A DNA stretch of 24,372 nt from CAYXAA01 sp964462985 (lineage in GTDB: Bacteria; Pseudomonadota; Alphaproteobacteria; Rhizobiales; Stappiaceae). Numbering within the stretch: the stretch's first letter is position 1; each line of letters opens with the position of its first letter. The stretch is taken from contig CAYXAA010000053.1 of assembly GCA_964462985.1 (NCBI GenBank), positions 1 through 24,372 of the forward strand. Reading direction: 5' to 3'. The notes beneath the pieces are model-generated. The model was given only the letters and a program-made list of their open reading frames with translations, was not told the origin of the DNA and did no database searches. The position numbers were made by a program, and so were the translations under genes. Shown here in pieces: positions 15,673-24,154 of this stretch.

Positions 15673-16818
15673 TCAGCGTTTCCTGTGCCCGGTGTCGAGC
15701 CGCTTCTCCATGAAGATGGAATAGCGCGACATGCCGAAGCAGAAGACCCAGAAGATCATCGCGGCGAACAGGTAGCCCGTATGTCCCTGGGTCGGTGACG
15801 ACCATGTCGGATCCGTAAACGACGACTGGATCTGACCGAGCAGGTCGAACATGCCGACGATCAGCACCAGCGTCGTGTCCTTGAACAGGCCGATGAAGGT
15901 GTTGACGATGCCTGGAATGACCAGCTTGAGCGCCTGTGGCAGGACTATCAGTCCCATCATCGGCCAGAAGCGCAGGCCGAGAGCCATGGCGCCCTCGTAC
16001 TGGCCCTTGCCGATCGCCTGGAGTCCGCCGCGCACCACCTCGGCCATGTAGGCTGTCGAGAACAGCGCGACGCCGATGAGCACGCGCAGCAGCTTGTCGA
16101 AGGTTACACCCTCCGGCAGGAACAGCGGCAGCATCACGGAGGACATGAACAGCACGGTGATCAGCGGCACGCCGCGCCAGAACTCGATGAAGACGACACT
16201 GAACAGTTTGACGATCGGCATGGTCGACCGCCGTCCGAGGGCAAGAAGAATCCCGAGCGGCAGCGAAACGGTGATGCCGGTCACCGCAATCACCAGCGTG
16301 ACGAGGAGACCGCCCCAGGCGCTTGTCGACACAATCGGCAGCCCGAAACCTCCGGTCAGGAGGAAGTAGGCCACAATCGGGAACACGACCAGCAGCAGGA
16401 TCGCATTAAGCCGCTTGTAAGGCACCTTCGGAATTGCCATCGGGATCAGCAGCAGCGCGAACAGGATGAAGACGATGTCGACCCTGTAGCGCTCCTCGAC
16501 CGGATAGCGGCCGTAGATGAACTGCGGCAGATAGGCTTTCACGTAGGCCCAGCAGGCGCCTACGTGCTCGCCGCTGTCGGGCGGCGCCAGGCACGCCTCG
16601 CGATTTTCGCCGGTCCAGACTGCATCGAATACGGCAAACTGGAGGAAGGGAACGATAATCGAATAGGCAAGCCAGAGACCAACGAGCGTGAGTACGGTGT
16701 TGGTCACGCTCGAGAACAGGTTCTTGCGCAGCCACCCGATCACGCCGGTGGTGCTGACGGGCGCCGGCAGTTCCGGCGCTTCCGTTGTGCGGACGTAGGA
16801 GAGGTCGGAAACGGTCAT
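15673..16818 (-). CDS. aapM: General L-amino acid ABC transporter, permease subunit
   Basis: A 381-residue inner-membrane permease with about eight hydrophobic segments. A cytoplasmic coupling loop with the EAA-type motif (AEVVRGGLQAIGKGQYEGAM, followed by ALGLRFWPMM) lies in the C-terminal third. The long N-terminal part with a periplasmic loop (about 65-110, containing two Cys) is characteristic of the AapM/BztC type rather than short HisM-like permeases. It begins 10 bases after the aapQ stop, with a GAGGAGA ribosome site, so the two permeases are translated from one message and should form a heterodimer. Confidence 0.95.
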   Translation of the reverse strand: MTVSDLSYVRTTEAPELPAPVSTTGVIGWLRKNLFSSVTNTVLTLVGLWLAYSIIVPFLQFAVFDAVWTGENREACLAPPDSGEHVGACWAYVKAYLPQFIYGRYPVEERYRVDIVFILFALLLIPMAIPKVPYKRLNAILLLVVFPIVAYFLLTGGFGLPIVSTSAWGGLLVTLVIAVTGITVSLPLGILLALGRRSTMPIVKLFSVVFIEFWRGVPLITVLFMSSVMLPLFLPEGVTFDKLLRVLIGVALFSTAYMAEVVRGGLQAIGKGQYEGAMALGLRFWPMMGLIVLPQALKLVIPGIVNTFIGLFKDTTLVLIVGMFDLLGQIQSSFTDPTWSSPTQGHTGYLFAAMIFWVFCFGMSRYSIFMEKRLDTGHRKR

Positions 16819-16828
16819 GATGGTCTCC

Positions 16829-18046
16829 TCACCGCTCCACCAGCGCCACGCGCCGATTGTACCAGTTCATGAAGGCAGAGGTCGCCAGACTGAGCGACAG
16901 GTAGACGGCCATCCAGATGCCGATGACCTCGATCGCCTGGCCGGTCTGGTTGAGCACGGTGCCGCCGACCGAAACCAGGTCGGGATAGGCAATCGCCACG
17001 GCGAGCGACGAGTTCTTCGTCAGGTTGAGGTACTGGCTGGTCAGCGGGGGAATGATCACCCGCATCGCCTGCGGGATGATGACGAGCCGCAGCGTCGGAC
17101 CGGGGCGCAGGCCAAGCGCATGCGCGGCCTCGGTCTGACCATGGCTGACGGCCTGAATGCCGGCGCGCACGATCTCGGCGATGAACGAGGCAGTGTAGAT
17201 CGCCAGCGCCAGCGTCAATGCCAGAAGTTCGGGAATGAGATTGAACCCCGTGCCGAGCACAAAGCCACGGCGCAGGAGCGGCCCCGTTTCGTTGAACACC
17301 GGATAGTCGAGGCTGATGGGCATGCCGGTGATGAAGTAGGTCAGCACCGGCAGGCCGACGATCAGGCCGAGGGCCGTGAGGAAGACGGGGAACTGCCGAC
17401 CCGTCGCCTCCTGACGCTTGCGCGCCCAGACCTTGATGACGATCGCCGCGATGATGCCAAGGACCACCATGACCCCGACGATCAGGGATCCACTCTCGTA
17501 CACCGGCTTCGGGCCGCGCAGTCCGGTGATGTTGAGGTGGAACGTACCGAACAGGAAGGACCACTTGTCGCGCTTGTCGGGGACCGAGCGCAGGACGGCG
17601 AAATACCAGAAGAAAATCTGCAGCAGCAGCGGGATGTTGCGGATCAGCTCGACGTAGCAGTAAGCCAGCCGCGAGATGATCCAGTTGTTCGACAGCCGCG
17701 CAATGCCGACGACAAATCCGAGGATCGTGGCCAGAACGATGCCGATCGCCGCGACCAGCAGGGTGTTCAGGAACCCGACGACCAGGGCCCGGCCGTAGCT
17801 CGAGGTTTCAGAGTAAGGGATCATCGACTGGATGATCCCGAAGCCGGCCGTTCGCCCGAGGAAATCGAACCCGGCGGCGATGTTCTGCCGCTGAAGATTG
17901 ATCAGTGTATTCTGGACGATCACATAGCCGAGCAGCACGATCGCCAGGATCAGCAGAACCTGGTAGAACAGCCCTCGAACCTTTGGATCATTGACGAGTG
18001 AAGAGCGCGGCGGCCCAGCCACCGGCTCGTGCTCCTGAACAGCCAT
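16829..18046 (-). CDS. aapQ: General L-amino acid ABC transporter, permease subunit
   Basis: A 405-residue inner-membrane permease. The EAA coupling motif is near the C-terminus (AEIVRAGIQAVSHGQTEAAH, then ALGLRPGPTL), followed by LTSQYLNLTKNSSLAVAIAY, which is highly conserved in this family. The size and the long insert between the first and later membrane segments are typical of AapQ. ATG 18046 follows GAGGGG. It is separated from aapJ by 277 bases holding a strong hairpin, and from aapM by 10 bases. Expected to pair with AapM. Confidence 0.96.
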   Translation of the reverse strand: MAVQEHEPVAGPPRSSLVNDPKVRGLFYQVLLILAIVLLGYVIVQNTLINLQRQNIAAGFDFLGRTAGFGIIQSMIPYSETSSYGRALVVGFLNTLLVAAIGIVLATILGFVVGIARLSNNWIISRLAYCYVELIRNIPLLLQIFFWYFAVLRSVPDKRDKWSFLFGTFHLNITGLRGPKPVYESGSLIVGVMVVLGIIAAIVIKVWARKRQEATGRQFPVFLTALGLIVGLPVLTYFITGMPISLDYPVFNETGPLLRRGFVLGTGFNLIPELLALTLALAIYTASFIAEIVRAGIQAVSHGQTEAAHALGLRPGPTLRLVIIPQAMRVIIPPLTSQYLNLTKNSSLAVAIAYPDLVSVGGTVLNQTGQAIEVIGIWMAVYLSLSLATSAFMNWYNRRVALVER

Positions 18047-18275
18047 ATCCCCTCGCGTCGTACCGGCGGATCACGGTCTTCGCCGTCGCCCCCGCCCAGA
18101 TCGGGTCGCACACCGGCGAATAGCCGAATGCGGAAGGACCGATCATTTCCGTATGCCGGAGCGACTTGCCTGCGTCCGCAGCTCGCCCGCGTCGATCGCC
18201 GCCACGTTCCGGGTCTTGCGATCTTCCCGGCCGTCTATCGTCCCGGCCGTCCGATGACCGGGTCCACTCCATTGA

Positions 18276-18308
18276 GCACGACCGGCCGGCGGGCCCGGCC
18301 GATCGTGC
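18276..18308 (-). other. Strong RNA hairpin just after aapJ
   Basis: Read on the - strand, GCACGATCGGCCGG pairs with CCGGCCGGTCGTGC across a five-base loop. Thirteen pairs are Watson-Crick and one is G-U. It begins 15 bases after the aapJ stop. There is no T-run, so it is unlikely to be a simple terminator. Hairpins between a binding-protein gene and its permease genes commonly protect the upstream message and lower downstream expression, giving excess binding protein. That role is inferred. Confidence 0.65.
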
Positions 18309-18323
18309 GTTGCCCGTAGCCGT

Positions 18324-19340
18324 TCAGCGAATCGGCGGAGCGTACATGATGCCGCCCTTCGACCACAGCGCGTTGAGGCCGCGGGCGATGCCGAGCGGCG
18401 TGTCGGGACCGACGTTGCGGTCAAACGTCTCGCCGTAGTTGCCGACGTGCTTGATGATCCGGACCGCCCAATCATTGCTGAGACCGAGGGACTCGCCGAA
18501 GGCACCTTCCTCACCGAGGAAGCGCTTGATCTCCGGGTTGGCGCTCGACTTCATCTCTTCGATGTTGGCCTGGGTAATGCCGAGCTCTTCGGCATTGATC
18601 ATGGCAAACAGCGTCCACTTGCCAATGTCGAACCACTGATCATCACCCTGACGGACCGCCGGACCGAGCGGCTCCTTGGAGATGATTTCCGGAAGCACCA
18701 TGTGGTCGCCCGGATTGGTGAGCTTCAGCCGCTGGGCATAGAGGCCCGAGGCGTCGGTGGTGTAGACGTCGCAGCGGCCGGCGTCATAGGCCTGCACGAC
18801 CTCGTCGGCCTTCTCGAAGGCGACGATCTCATAGGGCATGTCGTTGGAGCGGAAGTAGTCGGCGACGTTCAGCTCGGTCGTCGTCCCGGTGTTGGTGCAC
18901 ACGCTGGCGCCCGAAAGCTCCAGCGCGGATGTCACGCCGAGCGACTTGCGCACCATGAAGCCCTGGCCGTCGTAGTAGTTGACGCCGACGAAGTTCAGGC
19001 CGAGTTGGGTGTCCCGCGAGAGCGTCCAGGTGGTGTTGCGCGGCAGAACGTCGACCTCACCCGACTGAAGCGCGGTGAACCGCTCCTTCGCCGACAGCGG
19101 CGTATACTTCACCGCGTTCGGGTCATCAAAGATCGCCGCAGCCATCGCCTTGCAGAAGTCGACGTCGAGGCCGCTCCAATTGCCGTCGGCATCCGGATTG
19201 GAGAAGCCGGGGAGACCCTGGCTCACGCCGCACTGGATGAAGCCCTTGGCCTTCACGTCGTCGAGCGTCGCCGCGGACGCGCTCGCTGCCGCGAGGCCGA
19301 GCGTCGCGCTGAACACGACCGGAAGAAGTGTGCTTTTCAT
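18324..19340 (-). CDS. aapJ: General L-amino acid ABC transporter, periplasmic binding protein
   Basis: A 338-residue periplasmic protein, close to the usual ~340 for AapJ. The signal peptide MKSTLLPVVFSATLGLAAAS ends at ASA before ATLDDVKAKGFIQCG. The segments GLDVDFCKAMAAAIF, LPRNTTWTLSRDTQLGLNF and VAFEKADEVVQAYDAGRCDV are characteristic of the general amino-acid binding protein. I start at ATG 19340 because it begins the signal peptide; the open frame 42 codons further upstream has no such logic. It is first in the aapJQMP operon and divergent from metC, as in Rhizobium. AapJ binds a wide range of L-amino acids for delivery to AapQM. Confidence 0.96.
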   Translation of the reverse strand: MKSTLLPVVFSATLGLAAASASAATLDDVKAKGFIQCGVSQGLPGFSNPDADGNWSGLDVDFCKAMAAAIFDDPNAVKYTPLSAKERFTALQSGEVDVLPRNTTWTLSRDTQLGLNFVGVNYYDGQGFMVRKSLGVTSALELSGASVCTNTGTTTELNVADYFRSNDMPYEIVAFEKADEVVQAYDAGRCDVYTTDASGLYAQRLKLTNPGDHMVLPEIISKEPLGPAVRQGDDQWFDIGKWTLFAMINAEELGITQANIEEMKSSANPEIKRFLGEEGAFGESLGLSNDWAVRIIKHVGNYGETFDRNVGPDTPLGIARGLNALWSKGGIMYAPPIR

Positions 19341-19650
19341 GGAACTGCAGCCTTTTTCTGTTGCCCTGAAGTGCATTGCCATGGAACCCACGGGCTCCGA
19401 GACACGTGTCGTTCTGGATCTGCTGTCGCCCACCCTTGACGGCGAATTAAGTATCGCCGCACGCACGCCGCCCCGGACACGCGCCCTGCCCTCTTGTTAT
19501 TTCCGGGGCAAAGACGCCTTGACCGCTGTCCCACGGACCTGCATTCGATGGCATTTGACGGGCACGGTCAAGTGGTTGACCCTACGCCACGAGCAAAAAC
19601 CGAAGAATTTTCCAGCGCCCGAAAAAGCCTTTGGCGCAAAGAAGGTGATC
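19341..19650. promoter_or_regulatory. Divergent aapJ-metC regulatory region
   Basis: A 310-base gap that must hold promoters for both divergent genes. It contains the perfect dyad GGTCAA-GTGG-TTGACC at 19566-19581, 70 bases before metC, and an AT-centred dyad GGCGA-N8-TCGCC at 19441-19458 about 100 bases before aapJ. The TTGACC half could double as a -35 for metC but no good -10 follows. I saw no sigma-54 -24/-12 match and no clear SAM riboswitch core. The dyads are candidate operators only. Confidence 0.45.
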
Positions 19651-20826
19651 ATGCACAACAATAAGCCGACGACTGATCAGGGAATAGCCACTCGGCTCTC
19701 GCATGCCGGCCGACATCCGGCACAGAATCACGGCTTCGTCAATCCTCCGGTGATTCACGCCTCGACGGTCTTGTTTCCGGATACGGAAACAATGATTTCC
19801 GGCAAGCAGAAGTACGTATACGGCCGCCGCGGCACGCCAACCACGCAGGCGCTCGAGGAAGCGGTCGCCGAAATCGAGGGCGCGGCCGGGGCAAAACTGG
19901 CGACTTCGGGCCTCAACGCCATCACCCTCGCCCTGATGTCGTGCCTGTCCGCCGGCGACCACCTGCTTGTCGTCGACACGGCCTATGGCCCGACGCGCCA
20001 TTTGTGCGAAACACTTCTGAGGCGCCTCGGGATCGAGATCGACTATTACGATCCCGCCGTCGGAGCCGGAATCACGGCGCTTCTCAAGCCCAACACCAGG
20101 GCCGTCTTCACTGAAGCGCCTGGTTCGCTTACGTTCGAAATGCAGGACATCCGGGCGATCGCGGACGCCGCGCATGCCGCAGGCGCCATCGTGCTGATGG
20201 ATAACACCTGGGCAACGCCCGTGTTCTTTCGCCCGCTCGACCACGGCGTCGACCTGTCGATCCAGGCGGGTACGAAGTATATCGTCGGCCATTCCGACGT
20301 CATGATCGGGACCATCGCTGCCAGCGCGCGCGCCTGGGACCGGCTGGCAGCAACCCACGGCGCAATGGGGCTTCACGTCGGCCCGGACGACGTCTACCTG
20401 GCGCTTCGCGGCCTGCGGACGATGGGCGTGCGCCTGCGTCAGCACATGGAGGGCGGGCTGGCAATCGCGCGCTGGCTGGAGGGCCGGCCGGAAGTCGCCC
20501 GCGTGCGCCACCCCGGGCTCGAGACCGATCCGGGACATGCGCTGTGGAAACGCGACTTCACCGGCGCCTCGGGCCTGTTCGCCTTCGACTTCGTCCGCGG
20601 CATCAGCTTCGACCAGTCCCTCGCCTTCCTCGACGCGTTGACGCTGTTCGGGCTGGGCTATTCCTGGGGCGGCTTCGAGAGCCTCGCCATTCCCGTCCGG
20701 CTCAAGGGCCTGCGCACGGCGATGCCGGTCCCGGAGGATTTCGTTTCCATTCGCCTCCACATCGGGCTGGAGGACGTCGACGACCTCAAGGCCGATCTCG
20801 AGCGCGGCTTCGCGGCACTCGCCTGA
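19651..20826 (+). CDS. metC: Cystathionine beta-lyase
   Basis: A 391-residue PLP enzyme of the Cys/Met metabolism family that cleaves cystathionine to homocysteine, ammonia and pyruvate in methionine synthesis. The PLP lysine is Lys209 in AGTKYIVGHSDVM, and the cofactor-anchoring YGRRGTPTT and LMDNTWATP segments are present. SWGGFESL near the C-terminus is typical of MetC. The ATG at 19651 has GAAGG five bases upstream; the same frame is open far upstream, antisense to aapJ, which is coincidental. Divergent pairing with aapJ matches the Rhizobium arrangement. The gene ends eight bases before the convergent glycosyltransferase. Confidence 0.95.
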   Translation: MHNNKPTTDQGIATRLSHAGRHPAQNHGFVNPPVIHASTVLFPDTETMISGKQKYVYGRRGTPTTQALEEAVAEIEGAAGAKLATSGLNAITLALMSCLSAGDHLLVVDTAYGPTRHLCETLLRRLGIEIDYYDPAVGAGITALLKPNTRAVFTEAPGSLTFEMQDIRAIADAAHAAGAIVLMDNTWATPVFFRPLDHGVDLSIQAGTKYIVGHSDVMIGTIAASARAWDRLAATHGAMGLHVGPDDVYLALRGLRTMGVRLRQHMEGGLAIARWLEGRPEVARVRHPGLETDPGHALWKRDFTGASGLFAFDFVRGISFDQSLAFLDALTLFGLGYSWGGFESLAIPVRLKGLRTAMPVPEDFVSIRLHIGLEDVDDLKADLERGFAALA

Positions 20827-20833
20827 GGCAGGG

Positions 20834-22618
20834 TCAATCGCCCGCGGCGGCTTCCGCGACATATATCCCAATGTCGAGCCGCCCGCCATTTTCGACGCTG
20901 TAGCCTCCGACACGCAACCTGAGCTGGACGCCGGCACCGGCCTCACTGGCGGCCGCAAGAAAGGCGTCCTCATCGCGCCGCTCGACCACCGCCACCCGGC
21001 AGGCGCCGGGCGACGCGGCCGCAAGATGCGCGGCCGCGCCCTCCGGCGTCGTCAGCAACGTATCGGTGCCCTGGAGAAAGACATAGTCCGGCGCATCGAA
21101 ACCGGCCGAGGCCACCTGCGGATCGGGACAACCCCCGGCCTCGGTGGCGGCTTCGGCGAGGCGGGCGCTGACCCAGATCGGGTCCAATGCCGGCAGCGAG
21201 AAGCCCCACACCGCAAAGACGGACAAGACGGCGGCGACAAGGCTCGGCGCAACAGCCGAGAGCCCGCGATCGCTCACGATCCGCCGCGCAGCCGCAAGGG
21301 CGAAGAACGCCGCGATTGCGGCAAGGACCGCGCCGGGCGGCGACGGCCAAACCCCGAGCGCGACCGGCACGGCGATGCTGGCTGCGGCGATGGCGAGCGG
21401 GGGCAGCGCCAGCAGCGCCGCCGACGTCCACCGAAGGAGGTGCCCATGCCGGCGCGTCTCGGCCAGGGCCACGGCAGCCAGAATCGCGAGCCCTGGCAGG
21501 AGCGGCAGCGTGTCGTGCGGCTGCTTGGTCGCCATCAGCTCGAACACGATCCACGACGGCACCACCCAGGCAAGGCAGAAGCGGACAACGTCGCTGCGCA
21601 CGGCAGAAGCAATGCCGGGCAGCGCCAGCAGCAGAAACGCCGGTATCGGCCAGAACGTCGCCAGCACGGCGGCAAGATGCGACAGCGGCGGCGCGCCGTA
21701 GCCGGCCCGGCCGGCAGTGACCTTGCCGAGGAAACCGCCAAGGACCGCCTCCCCGAACGCCCGACCGTCGTCCGACAGCGCAATCGACACCCACCAGGGC
21801 AGCAACAGCAGAACGAACCAGGCGAGGCCGGCAACCGGCATCAGGGGCTTCAGCCAGTCAAGACGCCGCCGGAACAGGCAGAGTCCGGCGACCGTGAGGC
21901 CAACCACCAACAATGCGACCGCTCCGCCAACGAGAACGCCGGCGGCCAGCGCGGTCCAGAACAGCGCCGCCAGCAGCGGACGGCGCTCTTCGGTGCGGGC
22001 CGTCCAGGCCCGGGCCAGAGTGCCAAGCGCCGCCAGGAGCGCGGCAAGCAGCACGGCATCGGTCGTGGCAAGACGCGCCTCGACCCCGAGCAGGATTGCG
22101 GCAGCCGTCAGTGCCCCGGCGACGAGCGCCGGCGCCGACCCGACGAAGGCCCGCGCCAGCCAATACGTGAGAAGCACCGCAAAAATGGCGCCGATCGTAG
22201 ACGGCAGCCGGTAGACCCAGATCGGCGCCTCCGGACCCAGGCCGCTTGCTTCGACGGCGAGCGCCTGCAGCCAGTGGATCCCGATCGGCATCTCGTGGCG
22301 CGGCGCGTCCTTAAAGCGGATCGAGAGGATGTCGCGCGCCTCGACCATCTCTTTCGTGGCCTGGGCGAACTGCGGCTCGTCGGGGCCGAGCGGCGGCACG
22401 CCAATGAGGCCGGGAACGAACAGGATCAGGCCGAGGACGAGAAGTGCGGCAGGCGCAAGCCCGCTGTGGCCAAAGATGCGAATCCACACCGGCCGCTCCG
22501 TCGGCCCGGCTCCCTCACGGGCTCGTGCCTGCGCTCCGCCTGTGTCCCTCATGCTGCCATGCTGCTTCGGCTCACTGTCATTGGCCGCCAGGGGCTGCCG
22601 TTCGCGCTCCTCGTACAT
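20834..22618 (-). CDS. ArnT/PMT-like membrane glycosyltransferase
   Basis: A polytopic inner-membrane protein of 594 residues with about ten or more hydrophobic segments and a periplasmic C-terminal domain after about residue 480. The first periplasmic loop has the acidic motif GPDEPQ (78-83) with Asp80-Glu81, then RFKDAPRHEMPIGIHW, as in GT-C fold transferases (GT83/PMT). These use undecaprenyl-phosphate sugars to modify lipid A or other envelope glycans. A second conserved Asp is in EARLATTDAVLL. The specific sugar and acceptor cannot be read from the sequence, so ArnT itself is not claimed. The start is uncertain: ATG 22618, GTG 22687 and ATG 22552 are all in frame, and none has a strong ribosome site. 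It is divergent from the metallophosphoesterase and converges with metC, with a seven-base gap. Confidence 0.82.
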   Translation of the reverse strand: MYEERERQPLAANDSEPKQHGSMRDTGGAQARAREGAGPTERPVWIRIFGHSGLAPAALLVLGLILFVPGLIGVPPLGPDEPQFAQATKEMVEARDILSIRFKDAPRHEMPIGIHWLQALAVEASGLGPEAPIWVYRLPSTIGAIFAVLLTYWLARAFVGSAPALVAGALTAAAILLGVEARLATTDAVLLAALLAALGTLARAWTARTEERRPLLAALFWTALAAGVLVGGAVALLVVGLTVAGLCLFRRRLDWLKPLMPVAGLAWFVLLLLPWWVSIALSDDGRAFGEAVLGGFLGKVTAGRAGYGAPPLSHLAAVLATFWPIPAFLLLALPGIASAVRSDVVRFCLAWVVPSWIVFELMATKQPHDTLPLLPGLAILAAVALAETRRHGHLLRWTSAALLALPPLAIAAASIAVPVALGVWPSPPGAVLAAIAAFFALAAARRIVSDRGLSAVAPSLVAAVLSVFAVWGFSLPALDPIWVSARLAEAATEAGGCPDPQVASAGFDAPDYVFLQGTDTLLTTPEGAAAHLAAASPGACRVAVVERRDEDAFLAAASEAGAGVQLRLRVGGYSVENGGRLDIGIYVAEAAAGD

Positions 22619-22745
22619 GAGGCCGAGAAAAAGGGGAACCGGTCCCTTTCCATCAAGAGGTCTGACACCTTGTCGGCGGGCGGCCACAGCGGCAGGCTAG
22701 CGTTGATGCCCGATCCTTCTGCCCACTGATTCTTTGGAGCCGCGC

Positions 22746-23576
22746 ATGACGCTCATTGCCCAGATCACCGATCTTCATGTCCGGCCGCGTGGCCAGCCCT
22801 GCTACCGGGTGGTGGAAACCAACCTGATGGCCGATCGGGCGGTTCGGGCGCTGAAGGCGCTGGATCCGGCACCGGATGCGGTCGTGATCACGGGCGATCT
22901 CGTCGACAGCGCCGACCGACGGGAGTACGCCGAAGTCCAACGCCTGCTCTCCAAGCTGCCCTTCCCGGTGTTCGTGTTGCCCGGCAATCACGATTCGACG
23001 GTGGAGATGCGCGAGCGGCTCGCGGGGCTCGGGCCGCTCGAGCGCGGATCGCCGGACAAGATGCACTATGCGGTGCGGATCGGGGAGCTCCGCCTCATTG
23101 CACTCGACAGCTCCGTGCCGGGCAAGGGCCATGGCGCGCTCGGCCCCGCGCAGATCGACTGGCTCGACGCCACGCTTGGAGAGGACGACCGGCCGACGCT
23201 GGTGGCGTTGCACCATCCGCCGGCCCGCATCGGCATTGCCCATATGGACGCGATCGGCCTTGCCGACACCGCGGCGTTCGCCGCGGTCATCAGCCGGCAT
23301 TCCCATGTCGCCCGGGTGCTGTGCGGCCACGTCCACCGGCCGATCGTCACCGGCTTTGCCGGCACGATCATGACGCTCGCCCCGAGCACGGCGCACCAGG
23401 TCGTGCTTGACCTTTCCGACAACGGCCCGGCCGAATTCATCCTGGAGCCGCCGGCCTATTTCCTCCATGCCTATGCGCAGGATACCGGGGTTGTGACTCA
23501 CACCGCCTATGTCGACACCTATCCCGGTCCCTACCCGTTCTGGGCCGACGAAGGGGTCTCCTGGCCGGGTTACTGA
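22746..23576 (+). CDS. Calcineurin-like metallophosphoesterase (GpdQ/CpdA type)
   Basis: A 276-residue dimetal phosphodiesterase. The metal ligands are in order: Asp9 and His11 (TDLHV), Asp51 (GDLVD), Asn81-His82 (GNHD), His156-His157 (HHPP) and His195/His197 (GHVHRP). This set fits the GpdQ/CpdA group that cleaves glycerophosphodiesters or 3',5'-cyclic AMP; sequence alone does not decide between them. ATG 22746 follows GGAG at six bases; a TTG at 22734 is in frame but less likely. No signal peptide, so it is cytoplasmic. The CAP-domain gene starts 14 bases after its stop, so the two are probably one operon. Confidence 0.9.
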   Translation: MTLIAQITDLHVRPRGQPCYRVVETNLMADRAVRALKALDPAPDAVVITGDLVDSADRREYAEVQRLLSKLPFPVFVLPGNHDSTVEMRERLAGLGPLERGSPDKMHYAVRIGELRLIALDSSVPGKGHGALGPAQIDWLDATLGEDDRPTLVALHHPPARIGIAHMDAIGLADTAAFAAVISRHSHVARVLCGHVHRPIVTGFAGTIMTLAPSTAHQVVLDLSDNGPAEFILEPPAYFLHAYAQDTGVVTHTAYVDTYPGPYPFWADEGVSWPGY

Positions 23577-23590
23577 CGGGAAGAACCCAC

Positions 23591-24154
23591 ATGATGAGGA
23601 CCTGCCGAGCCGACGAACCTGCCTCCACGGGCCAATGGGGTGCGCGGCATGCCGCCGCCCTCACGGCAATTGCCGCGCTGCTGGCGCTGGCCGGCTGCGC
23701 CATGCTCGATTTCGGCCCGAAGGCCGAGGTCCGCGACGTTGCGGTCGACCGGCAGGCGGCGCTCGCCGCGATCAACGCCTATCGTGCCGGCCACGGCCTT
23801 CCGGCGCTCCGGCTCGACCCGCGCCTCAACGATGCAGCCCGCGACATGGCGCACCGCATCGCCGAAGCCGACAGCATGGGCATCCGCGCCCACAGTTCGT
23901 CCGGGCTCGCCGGCCGGCTCGACCGGGCCGGCTACGAGACCTATGCCGGCGCGGAAAACCTTGGCGCCGGCTACGCCAGCTTCGATGCCGCGCTCGCGGG
24001 CTGGAAAGGCTCGAGCGAGCACAACAGGAACCTGCTCAACAAGTATGTGACCCGGATCGGCCTCGCCCGCACCGAGCGCGCCGACGGCAAGTGGCGCAAC
24101 TTCTGGGTCCTGATCTTCGCCCGTCCCAAGGAGGACGGCCGGCCGACCCTTTAA
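23591..24154 (+). CDS. CAP-domain (SCP/PR-1-like) lipoprotein
   Basis: A 187-residue predicted lipoprotein. A hydrophobic leader ends in the lipobox LALAGC, with the lipidated Cys36. The CAP domain covers about 55-180, with the characteristic RLDPRLNDAARDMAHRIA helix, His101 (RAHSSS), Glu122 (GAENLGAG) and His144 (SSEHNRNLL), the positions of the family's putative metal site. Bacterial CAP proteins are mostly of unknown function. The start has a clear GGGAAG ribosome site. Co-operonic with the metallophosphoesterase by position. Confidence 0.88.
   Translation: MMRTCRADEPASTGQWGARHAAALTAIAALLALAGCAMLDFGPKAEVRDVAVDRQAALAAINAYRAGHGLPALRLDPRLNDAARDMAHRIAEADSMGIRAHSSSGLAGRLDRAGYETYAGAENLGAGYASFDAALAGWKGSSEHNRNLLNKYVTRIGLARTERADGKWRNFWVLIFARPKEDGRPTL

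Noticed and set aside
19490..19650. SAM-II riboswitch before metC
   Set aside because: I looked for the conserved core expected in alphaproteobacterial Met genes and could not recognise it; a covariance model search would settle it.
21026..22729. 567-codon open frame on the + strand
   Set aside because: It is antisense to the membrane glycosyltransferase, with a composition rich in Arg, Gln and Pro and no domain; a typical high-GC shadow.
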